Shown piece after piece: positions 18,801 through 28,179 of a stretch of DNA of 64,000 nt. Below the pieces are notes generated by a model. It was not told the origin of the DNA, did not search any database, and worked only from the letters and a program-made list of their open reading frames with translations. Location of the stretch: the NCBI GenBank assembly GCA_944349905.1, contig CALVNR010000001.1, forward strand, positions 130,550-194,549, written 5' to 3'. How positions within the stretch are numbered: the stretch's first letter is position 1; each line of letters starts with the position of its first letter. The DNA is from an uncultured Clostridia bacterium (lineage in GTDB: Bacteria; Bacillota; Clostridia; Christensenellales; UBA1242). The translations under genes and the position numbers were made by a program.

Positions 18801-21042
18801 GAGTGGAGAAAATGTTGGTAGTTATGCAATAATAATTGACAATTCTGCTTTAAACGGAAATTATAATTTCAACTTTGAAAGTTTGAATTTTAATATTTTA
18901 AGAAGACCAATAACAGTTGAAATTCAAAATGCAGAAAAAGTATATGGAGATGAAGATCCAGAATTTGTTTATACAACAACAAATGTCCTTGAAGATGAAC
19001 CTTTACTCTTAACTGTAAAAAGACAATACAATGAAAATGTAGGGGTGTACGAACTTACATTAGAATCTAGTTATGATGAAAGATATGAAATAATAGAGTT
19101 GATTACTGGAAAACTTACGATTAATCCAAGTAATATATCATTAAAAGCTGCATCAAAGGTAAAATATTATGGTGATGCTGACCCTTATTTTGATGTTGTT
19201 ATTATTGATGGATTGTTAAAAAATGGTGACGTTCTTGCAAATATTCAAAAAGGAAAACTTGAAAGACAAGAAGGTGAAAATGTAGGTAATTATCAAATTA
19301 CACAAGGTTCATATAATCTAGGTGAAAATTATATTGTTGATTTTAGTGTTGGAAACTTAGAGATTGTAAAGCAACCTATAAAAATTGTTGCAGAAAAGTA
19401 TTCAAAACAATATGGAGACATAGAACCTATTTTAGGTTTTGATATAGTTGAAGGCTCACTTAAATTTAATGATGATTTTGAAGGTGCTTTGTCAAGAGAG
19501 CAAGGGGAAGAAATAGGTACTTATAATATTACAATAGGAACTTTGACCTTAAATGATAACTACGAGCTTATCTTTGAATCAAACGTGTTTGAAATAACAA
19601 AAAGAAATATTGAAATAATTCCTCAAACATTATCAAAAGAATATGGCGAAGAAGAGCCAAAAATAACTTATGTTATCATTGGAGATTTGGTAAATGATGA
19701 TGAATTATTAGGTAATTTGTACAGAGATAAACCTTCAAATGAAGAAAATCCTTTGTTATATGAAGATGTAGGTTCTTACAAAATTTATAGTACTTTATCA
19801 CATGAAAAATACAATATAACATTTGGTAATTATTATTTTAAAGTAACTCCAAAGATTATAGAAATACAAGCTCAAAGTTCAAGCAAAACCTATGGAGAAA
19901 AGGACCCTGATTTAACTTATACTATATTAAATGGTGAAATTTTAGAAGGAGATGAACTTACGGGTGATGTTTATCGTGTTTCAGGGGAAAATGCAGGTAC
20001 TTATGATATAAGAAGTACTTTGACTTTGGGTAAAAATTATTCTATTATTTTCCAAAAAGGAGTTTTTACAATAAATCCTATTGAAATTGTAATCCAATCT
20101 CAAAATTATACAAAAACATATGGTAGTTTGGACCCTTATTTTGAATATCAAATAGTTGAAGGACAACTTATAAACAATGATGTATTGTATGGAAACATTG
20201 CTAGAGAAGCAGGAGAAAATGTTGGTGTTTATAAATTAATTTCTAATTTATCCAATATAAATTATAATATAGTCCTTAAAGATGCCTTCTTGTTAATAGA
20301 GAAAAAAGATGCTTATCTTAAAGCTTCTGTTTATGATAAAATTTATGATGGTACGAATAAAGCAGTGATAAAAACTCCTGTTGTTACAGGATTAGTTGAT
20401 AATGATTTAATACTTTCTTACGATAAAAACAATTGTGTTTATTTTATAACTGAACAAGTAGGCGATAATATTCCTGTTGTATTTTATGATATAAAACTTG
20501 AAGGAGAAAGTGCATCAAATTATAATTTGATACTTCCTACCGATGTAGTTGGAAATATTACTTACAATCAACTGGCAACTTCAAATGAAACAGTTGTTGT
20601 AGAAGCTGTTGATAACGCTTGCCTTTATTATGACACTACATTAAATTTCTCAACTTTTGACATAAAAAGAGAAGAAATGAATTTAAACAAATATCAGGTC
20701 TTAAATGGCTTTGAAATTTGGTTGGAAAAAGATGGCGAAAAGGTAGATTTATCAAATACTATTCAATTAACTATCAAAGTTGACAAAAATTATGCTGATA
20801 GAAACAATTTCTATGTATATCACAAAACAGCAGATGGTAAGTATGTGCTTGTAAATAGTCAAAACAATAATGGTGAACTTGTTATAAATATTGATGAGCT
20901 AGGTGAATTTGTTATAATGACAGACAATGACCAATGGATAGATATAGCGTCATATGTATGTATTGCAGTGTTAAGTATGTTTGTTTTGGTTTACGGAGTA
21001 TATTACATCAAAAATAGAAAACCAAATAAAAATAAAGAATAA
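15829..21042 (+). CDS. Giant MBG/YDG-repeat surface protein with C-terminal membrane anchor
   Basis: A 1737-residue secreted protein with an N-terminal signal (residues 8-30) and a C-terminal transmembrane segment (IASYVCIAVLSMFVLVYGVY) followed by a short Lys-rich tail. Residues ~310-370 form a divergent InlB-B-like repeat (VGRRIFLRIIPNENFTFKG). From about 390 it consists of YDG units (KIYDGTT, KTYDKTT, KVYDGTK, KIYDGTN) mixed with roughly eleven MBG-2 units recognised by QYGDKEP, EFGDVDP, TYGENDP, VYGDEDP, YYGDADP, EYGEEEP and TYGEKDP. These beta-rich modules build extended surface stalks. It follows the Big2 gene by nine bases with its own AAGGAAG site and ends the operon at a strong terminator. 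Confidence 0.87.
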   Translation: MKINKLKFNIIAILLTLISIFFLLPILQIQENATATIENVSGSKYVLTSTIGNSAEHYFKDDEGNSTLYGSKISDQGGEYYSLVDDTGVLLNKTSGGYAVVRLTSDINQMIEKGLVYATAEFEFQAKNNNNQSNIDVVLSQGDNKVSVSTSYNNKEKISYKTEMMQLTLQSSEIKFTWNTKAATKAGEYSNFVLSEPRIRLYTRIENITFENESQIVNAGQIVKLNAYNDITTINNASGNLLNYSKLNHQIQFVIVEGSEYASIIENYIYINDDAPDDAIISVKAVCKKTSYDDSYLESENIVDFTISSSQVEVKIDTDFENPATIIGEGVYNVGRRIFLRIIPNENFTFKGLYINDQLVSTSLNYSYLVTAGDRIYAKFIKDITIASIDVNHKIYDGTTNINPEDIIYNFNGVEKQHNVFLTNAEIHFGGYKAGKQEIIVNVNEGESVVLAGEDAEKYNLKDPIVPKSYATIYKRDVTIVPTTLQKQYGDKEPTILFNAFNLIEGDEFTGNLQRENGEEIGEYLINIGDLYNENYNIIFEENKYYFSITQRQLSLEGLKALDKTYDKTTDVTLSYSLINIVNDEEVDITIKASFEDCNAGSFKKVIIENYQLLGNDKDNYYIDNIPQELSANILKKQINVVANESSVVYGEEINLTYTVEGLLEGDMLEGQLSISDFNVGLHEISLGSLNNNNYNINFTSANCNISKRQITVTADQITKEFGDVDPALTYTVDNLLPTDSLIGSLSREEGENVGEYKIVLGSLSNINYNINLISNTFEIVKREITVQISFADKVYDGTKIVEFTHQYINKLSEQNLELTLRVELQNANAGKQDVEILETNITGDYIENCNFNFQYTNTFINVSRKNVVVSIENTQKTYGENDPEIIFSIDGLIDGESLIGLPKRNVGENVGIYSYYLDSLNNENNANYNIIYNNIAYMTINKRNIDIKISNLSKYFGDEDLAMNFIAKDESQLQYQDTVEDLYSKQIERESGENVGSYAIIIDNSALNGNYNFNFESLNFNILRRPITVEIQNAEKVYGDEDPEFVYTTTNVLEDEPLLLTVKRQYNENVGVYELTLESSYDERYEIIELITGKLTINPSNISLKAASKVKYYGDADPYFDVVIIDGLLKNGDVLANIQKGKLERQEGENVGNYQITQGSYNLGENYIVDFSVGNLEIVKQPIKIVAEKYSKQYGDIEPILGFDIVEGSLKFNDDFEGALSREQGEEIGTYNITIGTLTLNDNYELIFESNVFEITKRNIEIIPQTLSKEYGEEEPKITYVIIGDLVNDDELLGNLYRDKPSNEENPLLYEDVGSYKIYSTLSHEKYNITFGNYYFKVTPKIIEIQAQSSSKTYGEKDPDLTYTILNGEILEGDELTGDVYRVSGENAGTYDIRSTLTLGKNYSIIFQKGVFTINPIEIVIQSQNYTKTYGSLDPYFEYQIVEGQLINNDVLYGNIAREAGENVGVYKLISNLSNINYNIVLKDAFLLIEKKDAYLKASVYDKIYDGTNKAVIKTPVVTGLVDNDLILSYDKNNCVYFITEQVGDNIPVVFYDIKLEGESASNYNLILPTDVVGNITYNQLATSNETVVVEAVDNACLYYDTTLNFSTFDIKREEMNLNKYQVLNGFEIWLEKDGEKVDLSNTIQLTIKVDKNYADRNNFYVYHKTADGKYVLVNSQNNNGELVINIDELGEFVIMTDNDQWIDIASYVCIAVLSMFVLVYGVYYIKNRKPNKNKE

Positions 21043-21073
21043 AAAAATCTTCTATTTAAGAAGATTTTTTTTA
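21042..21073. terminator. Bidirectional terminator after the MBG protein
   Basis: The stem TCTTCT/AGAAGA (21048-21053 and 21059-21064) is extended by an A7 run on one side and a T8 run on the other, with loop ATTTA. It serves both the MBG gene and the minus-strand gene ending at 21071. Confidence 0.75.
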
Positions 21074-22228
21074 TTCTTTTTCATCATGGTCAACTTTTAT
21101 AATTTGTTTATTTTTTATTTCATAATTTTTTTTGTTATCCAAATAAACATTTGTTTTTTCTGTTTGGCTTAGAGCTTCATTGTAGGAGCTTATAATTTTG
21201 TTTATAGAATTAAAAGAAGTGTTGTTTGTTGAAGACTCTTCAATAAAATATTCTTCGCCTTCACCATTTAACTGTGCAAGTAGAGCGTGCTCAGGGTCTA
21301 ATCCTTGTGCTATAATTTCAAATGTTGAGTTGATTGAAGTTGAATATAATAAAGTATTTATTTGTCCATTTTCATCAAGGTAATATAGAGGCATTTTATA
21401 AACAAAATCTCCTGAATTTTTTGTATAGTAGAACATTTCTCCAACAAATAAAATTTCTTTATTCAATTTTTTTTCAACAAGATTTTTTATTTCTTCTCTT
21501 GTTTGAGTTTCTTTGGTGTATCCAAATATTGCTGTTTTATTTGGGTCATTTAAGTATTTAATTAATTCACTTATTTTATCAAGAGATGTTGAACTTTCTT
21601 CTGGCAATTCAAATGGTGCATCTGCATAAAATTGCATATCATAAATTTCATTGTTTATTGTTTCAAATTTTATAGAAATAAGATAATTGTCAAAAGTATT
21701 GTCTATTGCTATGTCTTTCATTGATATTTGGTCAATTGAAATTACTTTTTTTATGCTTACAAAATTTTGACCATAATTTTCACTATCACGCATTATCAAA
21801 TCTTTCAATTTTTGTAAAATTTGTTCTTTTTCTTCATCTGTACTTACATCAACAATAATTTGTCCATTTTCATCTGTTTCAAGTTCATCATCATCAAAAG
21901 TATGGTCAACATCAAAATCTGTTTGAATATTTTGTGTTTGATTTTGAGAAGCAAGATATAAATTAAACAAATTGGTATAGATAGAAGTTGCTAAAACTAT
22001 AAAAACAAATCTTTTTGCTATTTTTGTTATCAATTTGCTCTTATATGATGGTTTTGTTGCTAAATTTAATTCATTATAAATTTTTTTATTTTCTTTGTTT
22101 GTTGAAGATTTTTTTGATTTATTATTAAAATAAAAAACTTCTCCATTAAACAATTTATTGTCTTCATAATAGAGAGGCGAACCATTTTTAAGTTGAACTT
22201 TTTTTTCTATATTTTCTTCGTTTTTCAT
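21071..22228 (-). CDS. Single-pass membrane protein of unknown function
   Basis: A 385-residue protein I do not recognise. The first 70 residues are charged and probably cytosolic (NGSPLYYEDNKLFNGEVFYF, then a Lys/Asn-rich stretch). One membrane segment lies at about 71-94, and the rest (95-385) is an acidic, hydrophilic extracellular domain. The domain begins with a low-complexity Asp/Glu stretch (DFDVDHTFDDDELETDENG) and has no recognised motif. The length and type II topology suggest an envelope-associated protein. It has its own promoter at 22240-22268 and shares a terminator with the MBG gene. Confidence 0.6.
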   Translation of the reverse strand: MKNEENIEKKVQLKNGSPLYYEDNKLFNGEVFYFNNKSKKSSTNKENKKIYNELNLATKPSYKSKLITKIAKRFVFIVLATSIYTNLFNLYLASQNQTQNIQTDFDVDHTFDDDELETDENGQIIVDVSTDEEKEQILQKLKDLIMRDSENYGQNFVSIKKVISIDQISMKDIAIDNTFDNYLISIKFETINNEIYDMQFYADAPFELPEESSTSLDKISELIKYLNDPNKTAIFGYTKETQTREEIKNLVEKKLNKEILFVGEMFYYTKNSGDFVYKMPLYYLDENGQINTLLYSTSINSTFEIIAQGLDPEHALLAQLNGEGEEYFIEESSTNNTSFNSINKIISSYNEALSQTEKTNVYLDNKKNYEIKNKQIIKVDHDEKE

Positions 22229-22239
22229 ACTCTTACAAC

Positions 22240-22268
22240 ATTATATCATAATTTAATTTAAAAATCAA
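22240..22268 (-). promoter_or_regulatory. Sigma-A type promoter with extended -10
   Basis: On the minus strand TTGATT (22263-22268) is 17 bases from a perfect TATAAT (22240-22245), which is preceded by TGA, an extended -10. It lies just upstream of the ATG at 22228. Confidence 0.65.
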
Positions 22269-22303
22269 TACCACATCAAGATATAAATAGTATTTATTTT
22301 GTT

Positions 22304-22331
22304 TTGCTTTTAAAAATCTATGTGTTATACT
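22304..22331 (+). promoter_or_regulatory. Promoter of eno
   Basis: TTGCTT (22304-22309), a 16-base spacer and TATACT (22326-22331) precede the AAGGAG site at 22342 and the enolase ATG at 22353. Confidence 0.55.
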
Positions 22332-22343
22332 CAAAAAAAATAA

Positions 22344-23651
<1,308 letters not shown>

Positions 23652-23654
23652 AAT

Positions 23655-23692
23655 AAAAGCAACTTTTTTAAAAAGAAAAGTTGCTTTTGTTT
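23655..23692 (+). terminator. Terminator of eno
   Basis: A perfect 13-pair stem AAAAGCAACTTTT/AAAAGTTGCTTTT with an eight-base loop is followed by a T-rich tail. Confidence 0.85.
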
Positions 23693-23697
23693 TTTGC

Positions 23698-23726
23698 TTG
23701 TATTTTTTTTTAAATTAGAGTAAAAT
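23698..23726 (+). promoter_or_regulatory. Promoter of the helicase-nuclease gene
   Basis: TTGTAT (23698-23703), a 17-base spacer and TAAAAT (23721-23726) lie 19 bases before the ATG at 23746, which has an AAAGGGA site. Confidence 0.5.
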
Positions 23727-23745
23727 CTAATTAAAGGGAAAAAAT

Positions 23746-26700
23746 ATGAAAAGTATATATACATATTATAAAGAAAGATTAATTGAAATTAGTGGGAAAA
23801 ATAGAAGCTTATATTTAAAGAATTTTAGCAAAAAAAATGGATATGATATAGGCAAAATTTTATATCAAAATCAAGAGTTTGCAAATGAACTGTTAGACAA
23901 TCTTTGGAATGGTAGAACAGTTGCTTTTTCACTTATTGGAAAAGATAAGAAAGATGCAATTTTAAAAGCCAACAAAGTTTTTAATAATGATTTGGGAGAT
24001 TATAGTGAAGAGGACAAGCAAAAATTAGAAAAATTAAAAAGAGAACAAACAAAAAAATGTATAGAACAAGAAGTTAAAAATTTGGTTGCTCTTAAAAGGG
24101 AAATTGATGAAATTGAAAAAGAAACAGGAAGATATGAACTTTTTGTTTGTTATCCTTTTGTGTATGGCAATTTAAAAAATTACAACTTTAAAGCACCTCT
24201 TTTAATGTTTCCAATAGAACTTGAAATTGTTGATGACAATAATGTTAATCTTTACTTAAAAGCAGGGGAACCAGTTCAATTAAATAAAGCATTGATGTAT
24301 GCTTTTGCTGATGCTAAAAGATTAAATCTTGAAGATATGGAAATGGAATTTGATTGCATGAAAGCAAAATTTCCTTCTATGCAAAAGTTGTTGGATTATT
24401 TAGCATCTTTTGGTGTAAAGATTGCAAACAATCAAAGAAAAAATATTTTTCCATTTGATAGATATCCAGAACCTAAAATAGGTGAAAGTCCAGAAATTAA
24501 AAATTTATGCTTGTTGTCTAGATGTAGTTTGGCAAATTCTATTTATAATGATTATGCAAGGCTGGAAAAGAAACATTTGGCAAATGAGTCTGTAAATCAG
24601 TTGTTTAACCGAAAGACAAAAAAACAAAAAACAGAAAAAAAAGATGATTTGTTTTTAATAAGCAATGTTGACTATGCACAAGAACAAGTTGTTCGCAAAG
24701 TTAATGAAAGCGGAAATATGGTTATTTATGGACCTCCTGGAACGGGAAAAAGTCAAACTATTGTAAATATTATTTCAGATGCAATTTGCAAAAATAAAAA
24801 AGTGCTTGTCGTATCTCAAAAGAAAGCTGCATTAGATGTCGTTTTTAATAGACTTGGTTTGTTGAATAACAAAGCAATGTTTGTGGTAGATGCAGAAAAA
24901 GAAAAACGCGGTTTTTATGAAAGATGTCTTACAGTTCATAATAATTATGTAAATTTCAAATGCGACAATAATTTAAAGAAACAATATGATGATACAAAAA
25001 AACTATTGAATGCTGAAATAGAAAAATTGGAAAACATAAACAACTGTTTGATTGCAAAAACATCTTTTGGACTTTCTTTGCAAGAAATGTATTATAATTC
25101 TTTCAAAATTGGCAAAAAAACTGTTGAATATTCTATATATCAACAAATGCTCAACAATAAAAAAATCATTAATATGAATTATGAACAATTAAGTGATGCT
25201 TTAAGCTTGCTTAATGAGCCAAATAAAACTCAATTGTATTATACTTTTATAGAAAACAAAAAGAAAAATCCTTTTGTTGACCATTTAAAGAAAGATGCTG
25301 GTCTTCATTTTATAGCTCAATCACAAAGCAAACTCGCCACATTATTAAAATCTAGACAAGGGTTGTTTGATATTGCAAATTATAAATACAGCAGACAAGT
25401 TATTACATATCTATCTCACTTAAAATCAAAATCAGGAATAGAAAATCTTGTAAAAATGGTTGCAAAACTAGAATATCAATCTTCTTACAAATTTTTAAAA
25501 GCGTCTTGCATTTTGTTGCCATTATATCCTTTTGCAAAAATAAACATGATAAAGAAAGAAAAAATTGTTTATAAGGAATTTGAAAAAACAATAGAAGCTA
25601 TTGAAGAGTATTTGCAAGATTATCAATTCTTGAAAGATATTTTAACAGAAGAAGGATATTTAATGGCTGTTGATGGTATTATCAATGGCAACAATAATAT
25701 ATTAAGATTGGTTCAAAGTGCTGTTGAAAATTATATTGAAAATAGTGATATCAATAGAATTTTGGACAATCTTACAAACAATCAAAAATTAGTGTTAAAT
25801 TTTGCATACAAAAATGCAAACTCGTTTGCAAAATATAATGAAATTTTAGAAAAAATTATGCCTTTAAGAATTTATCATGAAATTTTGCAATATGAGAAAA
25901 AATTGCAAGTACAACTTGCGGGAATTGTTGATTTTGAAAATATTAGAGCAAAAATTGTATCTTTGAAAAATGAACTTAACAATTTAAGCAAACAAATTGC
26001 AATGGAAAGTTTTGTGCAAAATTATTGTTCATTGATGGATGGTAGTGTCAAAAGTAAAGACTTTTTGTATCAAATTTCAAAAAAACAAAATTTCTGGAGC
26101 ATTAGAAAGATGATGGAAGTTTATTGCGATTATCTTTTTAAGTTATTTCCTTGTTGGCTTCTTTCTCCTGAAAATGTTTCAACTATTTTACCACTTGAAA
26201 AGGATATGTTTGATATTGTGCTTTTTGACGAAGCATCTCAGGTCTTTATAGAAAACACAATTCCTTCTATTTATAGAGGCAAAAGAATTGTTGTTGCTGG
26301 TGATGCAAAACAATTAAGACCAACAACAACATTTATGAAAAGATACATGGGTAGCAACCTAGAAGAAGATGTAGATTTATCAACACAAGCTGCTCTTGAA
26401 GTTGAAAGTTTGCTTGACCTTGCAGTTTCAAGATTTAATAGTGCAAATATTACATATCATTATAGAAGCAAAAATCAAGAACTTATTGATTTTTCAAATA
26501 AAGCATTTTATTCTGGAAATCTTCAAATCGCTCCAAATGTATCAAAAAATATAAAACAAAAACCAATAGAAAGAATTTTAGTTGACGGCAAATGGAGTGA
26601 TAGAAAAAATTTAATTGAAGCCAAAAAAGTTGTTGAACTTACAAAAAATATTATCAAGAATCGCAAACATAATGAAACTATTGGTATTATCACTTTCAAT

Positions 26701-27516
26701 TCAGAACAAGAAATGGCAATTGAAGATTTGTTTGATAAAGAATGTTTTAAAGATGAGAGTTTTAGAACAAAATATATTAAAGAAACAAATCGTGTTGAAA
26801 ATGATGAAGATGTAAGTTTGTTTATTAAAAACCTTGAAAATGTCCAAGGTGATGAAAGAGATATAATCATTTTTTCAGTTGGTTATGCAAAAAATGAATT
26901 TGGTAAAGTAAATGCTTCTTTTGGTTCTTTGTCAAATGAAGGTGGTGAAAATAGATTAAATGTAGCTATCACTCGTGCAAAACAAAAAATATATGTTGTA
27001 ACAAGCATAGAACCAGAAGAGTTAAAAGTGGACGGAGCTAAATATGCAGGGCCAAAACTTTTAAGAAGTTATTTAACTTATGCAAGGGCAGTTTCAAAGG
27101 GAAATAATGAAGAAGTAAAATCTATATTAAACAGTTTTAATGAAAGAATCTTAAAAACCAATAAGACTTTTGGGTTACTTCCTTTGGAACAACAAATTCA
27201 AAAGAAACTTGTTAAACTTGGTTATAATGCAGAAATTAATTTAGGTAATACAGACAGCAAAATTTCTGTTGCAGTTTATGATAAAAAGAAAGATAAATAT
27301 TTGCTAGGTATTGAAACAGACCAAACAGCAATCTTAGGTTCAAATTCTGTGCTTGAAAGAGATGTTTATAGAAATGAATTTTTAAAATCAAAAGGCTGGA
27401 AAATATATCGTGTTTGGAGTAGAGATTGGTGGCATAATGCAAAAAGCGTAACAAGCTCTATTGTCAAAGAAATTGAAAAACAGAAAAAACTATTGGATAA
27501 AAACGAAAAAAAATAA
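23746..27516 (+). CDS. DUF4011-type superfamily 1 helicase with C-terminal Vsr-like nuclease domain
   Basis: A 1256-residue COG1112-like protein. The N-terminus (YKERLIEISGKNRSLYLK) resembles the DUF4011 opening. Helicase motifs follow in order: Walker A YGPPGTGKSQT (about residue 327), DIVLFDEASQ (about 824), GDAKQLRPT, YHYRSKNQELI, NVQGDERDIIIFSVG and NVAITRAKQKIYV. Between motifs I and II is a ~450-residue insertion predicted to be helical. The C-terminal ~100 residues carry LLGIETDQ, RDVYRNEFL and GWKIYRVWSRDWWHN, which is the pattern of a Vsr/MTES_1575-like restriction-endonuclease fold. Proteins of this architecture occur in DNA repair and in several anti-phage systems. No defence partner is adjacent, so the role is unassigned. 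It is monocistronic. Confidence 0.82.
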   Translation: MKSIYTYYKERLIEISGKNRSLYLKNFSKKNGYDIGKILYQNQEFANELLDNLWNGRTVAFSLIGKDKKDAILKANKVFNNDLGDYSEEDKQKLEKLKREQTKKCIEQEVKNLVALKREIDEIEKETGRYELFVCYPFVYGNLKNYNFKAPLLMFPIELEIVDDNNVNLYLKAGEPVQLNKALMYAFADAKRLNLEDMEMEFDCMKAKFPSMQKLLDYLASFGVKIANNQRKNIFPFDRYPEPKIGESPEIKNLCLLSRCSLANSIYNDYARLEKKHLANESVNQLFNRKTKKQKTEKKDDLFLISNVDYAQEQVVRKVNESGNMVIYGPPGTGKSQTIVNIISDAICKNKKVLVVSQKKAALDVVFNRLGLLNNKAMFVVDAEKEKRGFYERCLTVHNNYVNFKCDNNLKKQYDDTKKLLNAEIEKLENINNCLIAKTSFGLSLQEMYYNSFKIGKKTVEYSIYQQMLNNKKIINMNYEQLSDALSLLNEPNKTQLYYTFIENKKKNPFVDHLKKDAGLHFIAQSQSKLATLLKSRQGLFDIANYKYSRQVITYLSHLKSKSGIENLVKMVAKLEYQSSYKFLKASCILLPLYPFAKINMIKKEKIVYKEFEKTIEAIEEYLQDYQFLKDILTEEGYLMAVDGIINGNNNILRLVQSAVENYIENSDINRILDNLTNNQKLVLNFAYKNANSFAKYNEILEKIMPLRIYHEILQYEKKLQVQLAGIVDFENIRAKIVSLKNELNNLSKQIAMESFVQNYCSLMDGSVKSKDFLYQISKKQNFWSIRKMMEVYCDYLFKLFPCWLLSPENVSTILPLEKDMFDIVLFDEASQVFIENTIPSIYRGKRIVVAGDAKQLRPTTTFMKRYMGSNLEEDVDLSTQAALEVESLLDLAVSRFNSANITYHYRSKNQELIDFSNKAFYSGNLQIAPNVSKNIKQKPIERILVDGKWSDRKNLIEAKKVVELTKNIIKNRKHNETIGIITFNSEQEMAIEDLFDKECFKDESFRTKYIKETNRVENDEDVSLFIKNLENVQGDERDIIIFSVGYAKNEFGKVNASFGSLSNEGGENRLNVAITRAKQKIYVVTSIEPEELKVDGAKYAGPKLLRSYLTYARAVSKGNNEEVKSILNSFNERILKTNKTFGLLPLEQQIQKKLVKLGYNAEINLGNTDSKISVAVYDKKKDKYLLGIETDQTAILGSNSVLERDVYRNEFLKSKGWKIYRVWSRDWWHNAKSVTSSIVKEIEKQKKLLDKNEKK

Positions 27517-27545
27517 ATAAAAGGGTTTAATTTGTTTTAAATTTA

Positions 27546-27554
27546 TGATATAAT
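27546..27554 (+). promoter_or_regulatory. Extended -10 promoter of ndk
   Basis: TGA followed directly by a perfect TATAAT (27549-27554) forms an extended -10 box. The -35 region is weak. It is 25 bases before the ATG at 27580, which has an AAGGAG site. Confidence 0.5.
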
Positions 27555-27579
27555 AAATTTGTAAAGATAAGGAGTTTTT

Positions 27580-28038
27580 ATGGATAAAAATATTGAGATA
27601 TCTTATGTTATGGTAAAGCCTAGATTTGCAAATAATTTAGATTTAATCAATGAAATTAAGAAAAGGATAAAAGAAAAAAAGTTAAAGATTATTGACAACC
27701 ATTATTTAAAGTATGATAGAGATTTGGCTCAAAAACATTATGCTGAACATGTAGGCAAAGATTTCTATCCACCATTAGAAGATTACATAGTAAGTGATGT
27801 CTGTTATGGTATGATTGTTAAAGGAGAAAATGCTATTTCAAAAATAAGAGAAATAGTTGGTTCCACAAAAGACCCAGCAAAAGGAACAATAAGACATGAT
27901 ATTCCTGTTATGTTTAATATTGAATCTTCTACAAGAGAAAATGTTGTTCATGCGTCTGATAGTGTTGATTCAGCAAAAAGAGAAATTGAAATATATAAAA
28001 TTGCTATTGAAAGAGAAGAAGAATTTTATAAAAATTAA
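27580..28038 (+). CDS. ndk: Nucleoside diphosphate kinase
   Basis: A 152-residue cytosolic enzyme that transfers the gamma-phosphate of ATP to nucleoside diphosphates through a phospho-histidine. It shows the N-terminal MVKP motif, the Kpn-loop region GSTKDPAKGTIRHD, and the catalytic segment NVVHASDSVDSAKREI with the active-site His (equivalent to NxxHgSDs). The HYAEH segment of the family is present. The length is normal for this family. A single-gene unit with promoter and terminator. Confidence 0.95.
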   Translation: MDKNIEISYVMVKPRFANNLDLINEIKKRIKEKKLKIIDNHYLKYDRDLAQKHYAEHVGKDFYPPLEDYIVSDVCYGMIVKGENAISKIREIVGSTKDPAKGTIRHDIPVMFNIESSTRENVVHASDSVDSAKREIEIYKIAIEREEEFYKN

Positions 28039-28067
28039 AATATCAAGAAAAATCTTGATATTTTTTT
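28037..28067 (+). terminator. Terminator of ndk
   Basis: A 12-pair stem AAAATATCAAGA/TCTTGATATTTT with a short loop and a T7 tail starts in the ndk stop codon. Confidence 0.8.
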
Positions 28068-28128
28068 GTAATAAATAATAAAAATAGTTATTAAAAAATA
28101 TTTTTATATCTAAATTAACTTCAATTTG

Positions 28129-28158
28129 TTGACAAATGGATTATTTTTTTATTATTAT
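28129..28158 (+). promoter_or_regulatory. Promoter of the YugP-like/SHOCT operon
   Basis: A perfect TTGACA (28129-28134), an 18-base spacer and TATTAT (28153-28158) precede an unusually full AAAAGGAGG ribosome binding site and the ATG at 28180. Confidence 0.6.
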
Positions 28159-28179
28159 AATAAAAAGGAGGAAAGGATA

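Noticed and set aside
28126..28179. Upstream start for the YugP-like gene
   Set aside because: The extension overlaps the promoter (TTGACA at 28129) and lacks a ribosome binding site, while the ATG at 28180 has a near-perfect one.
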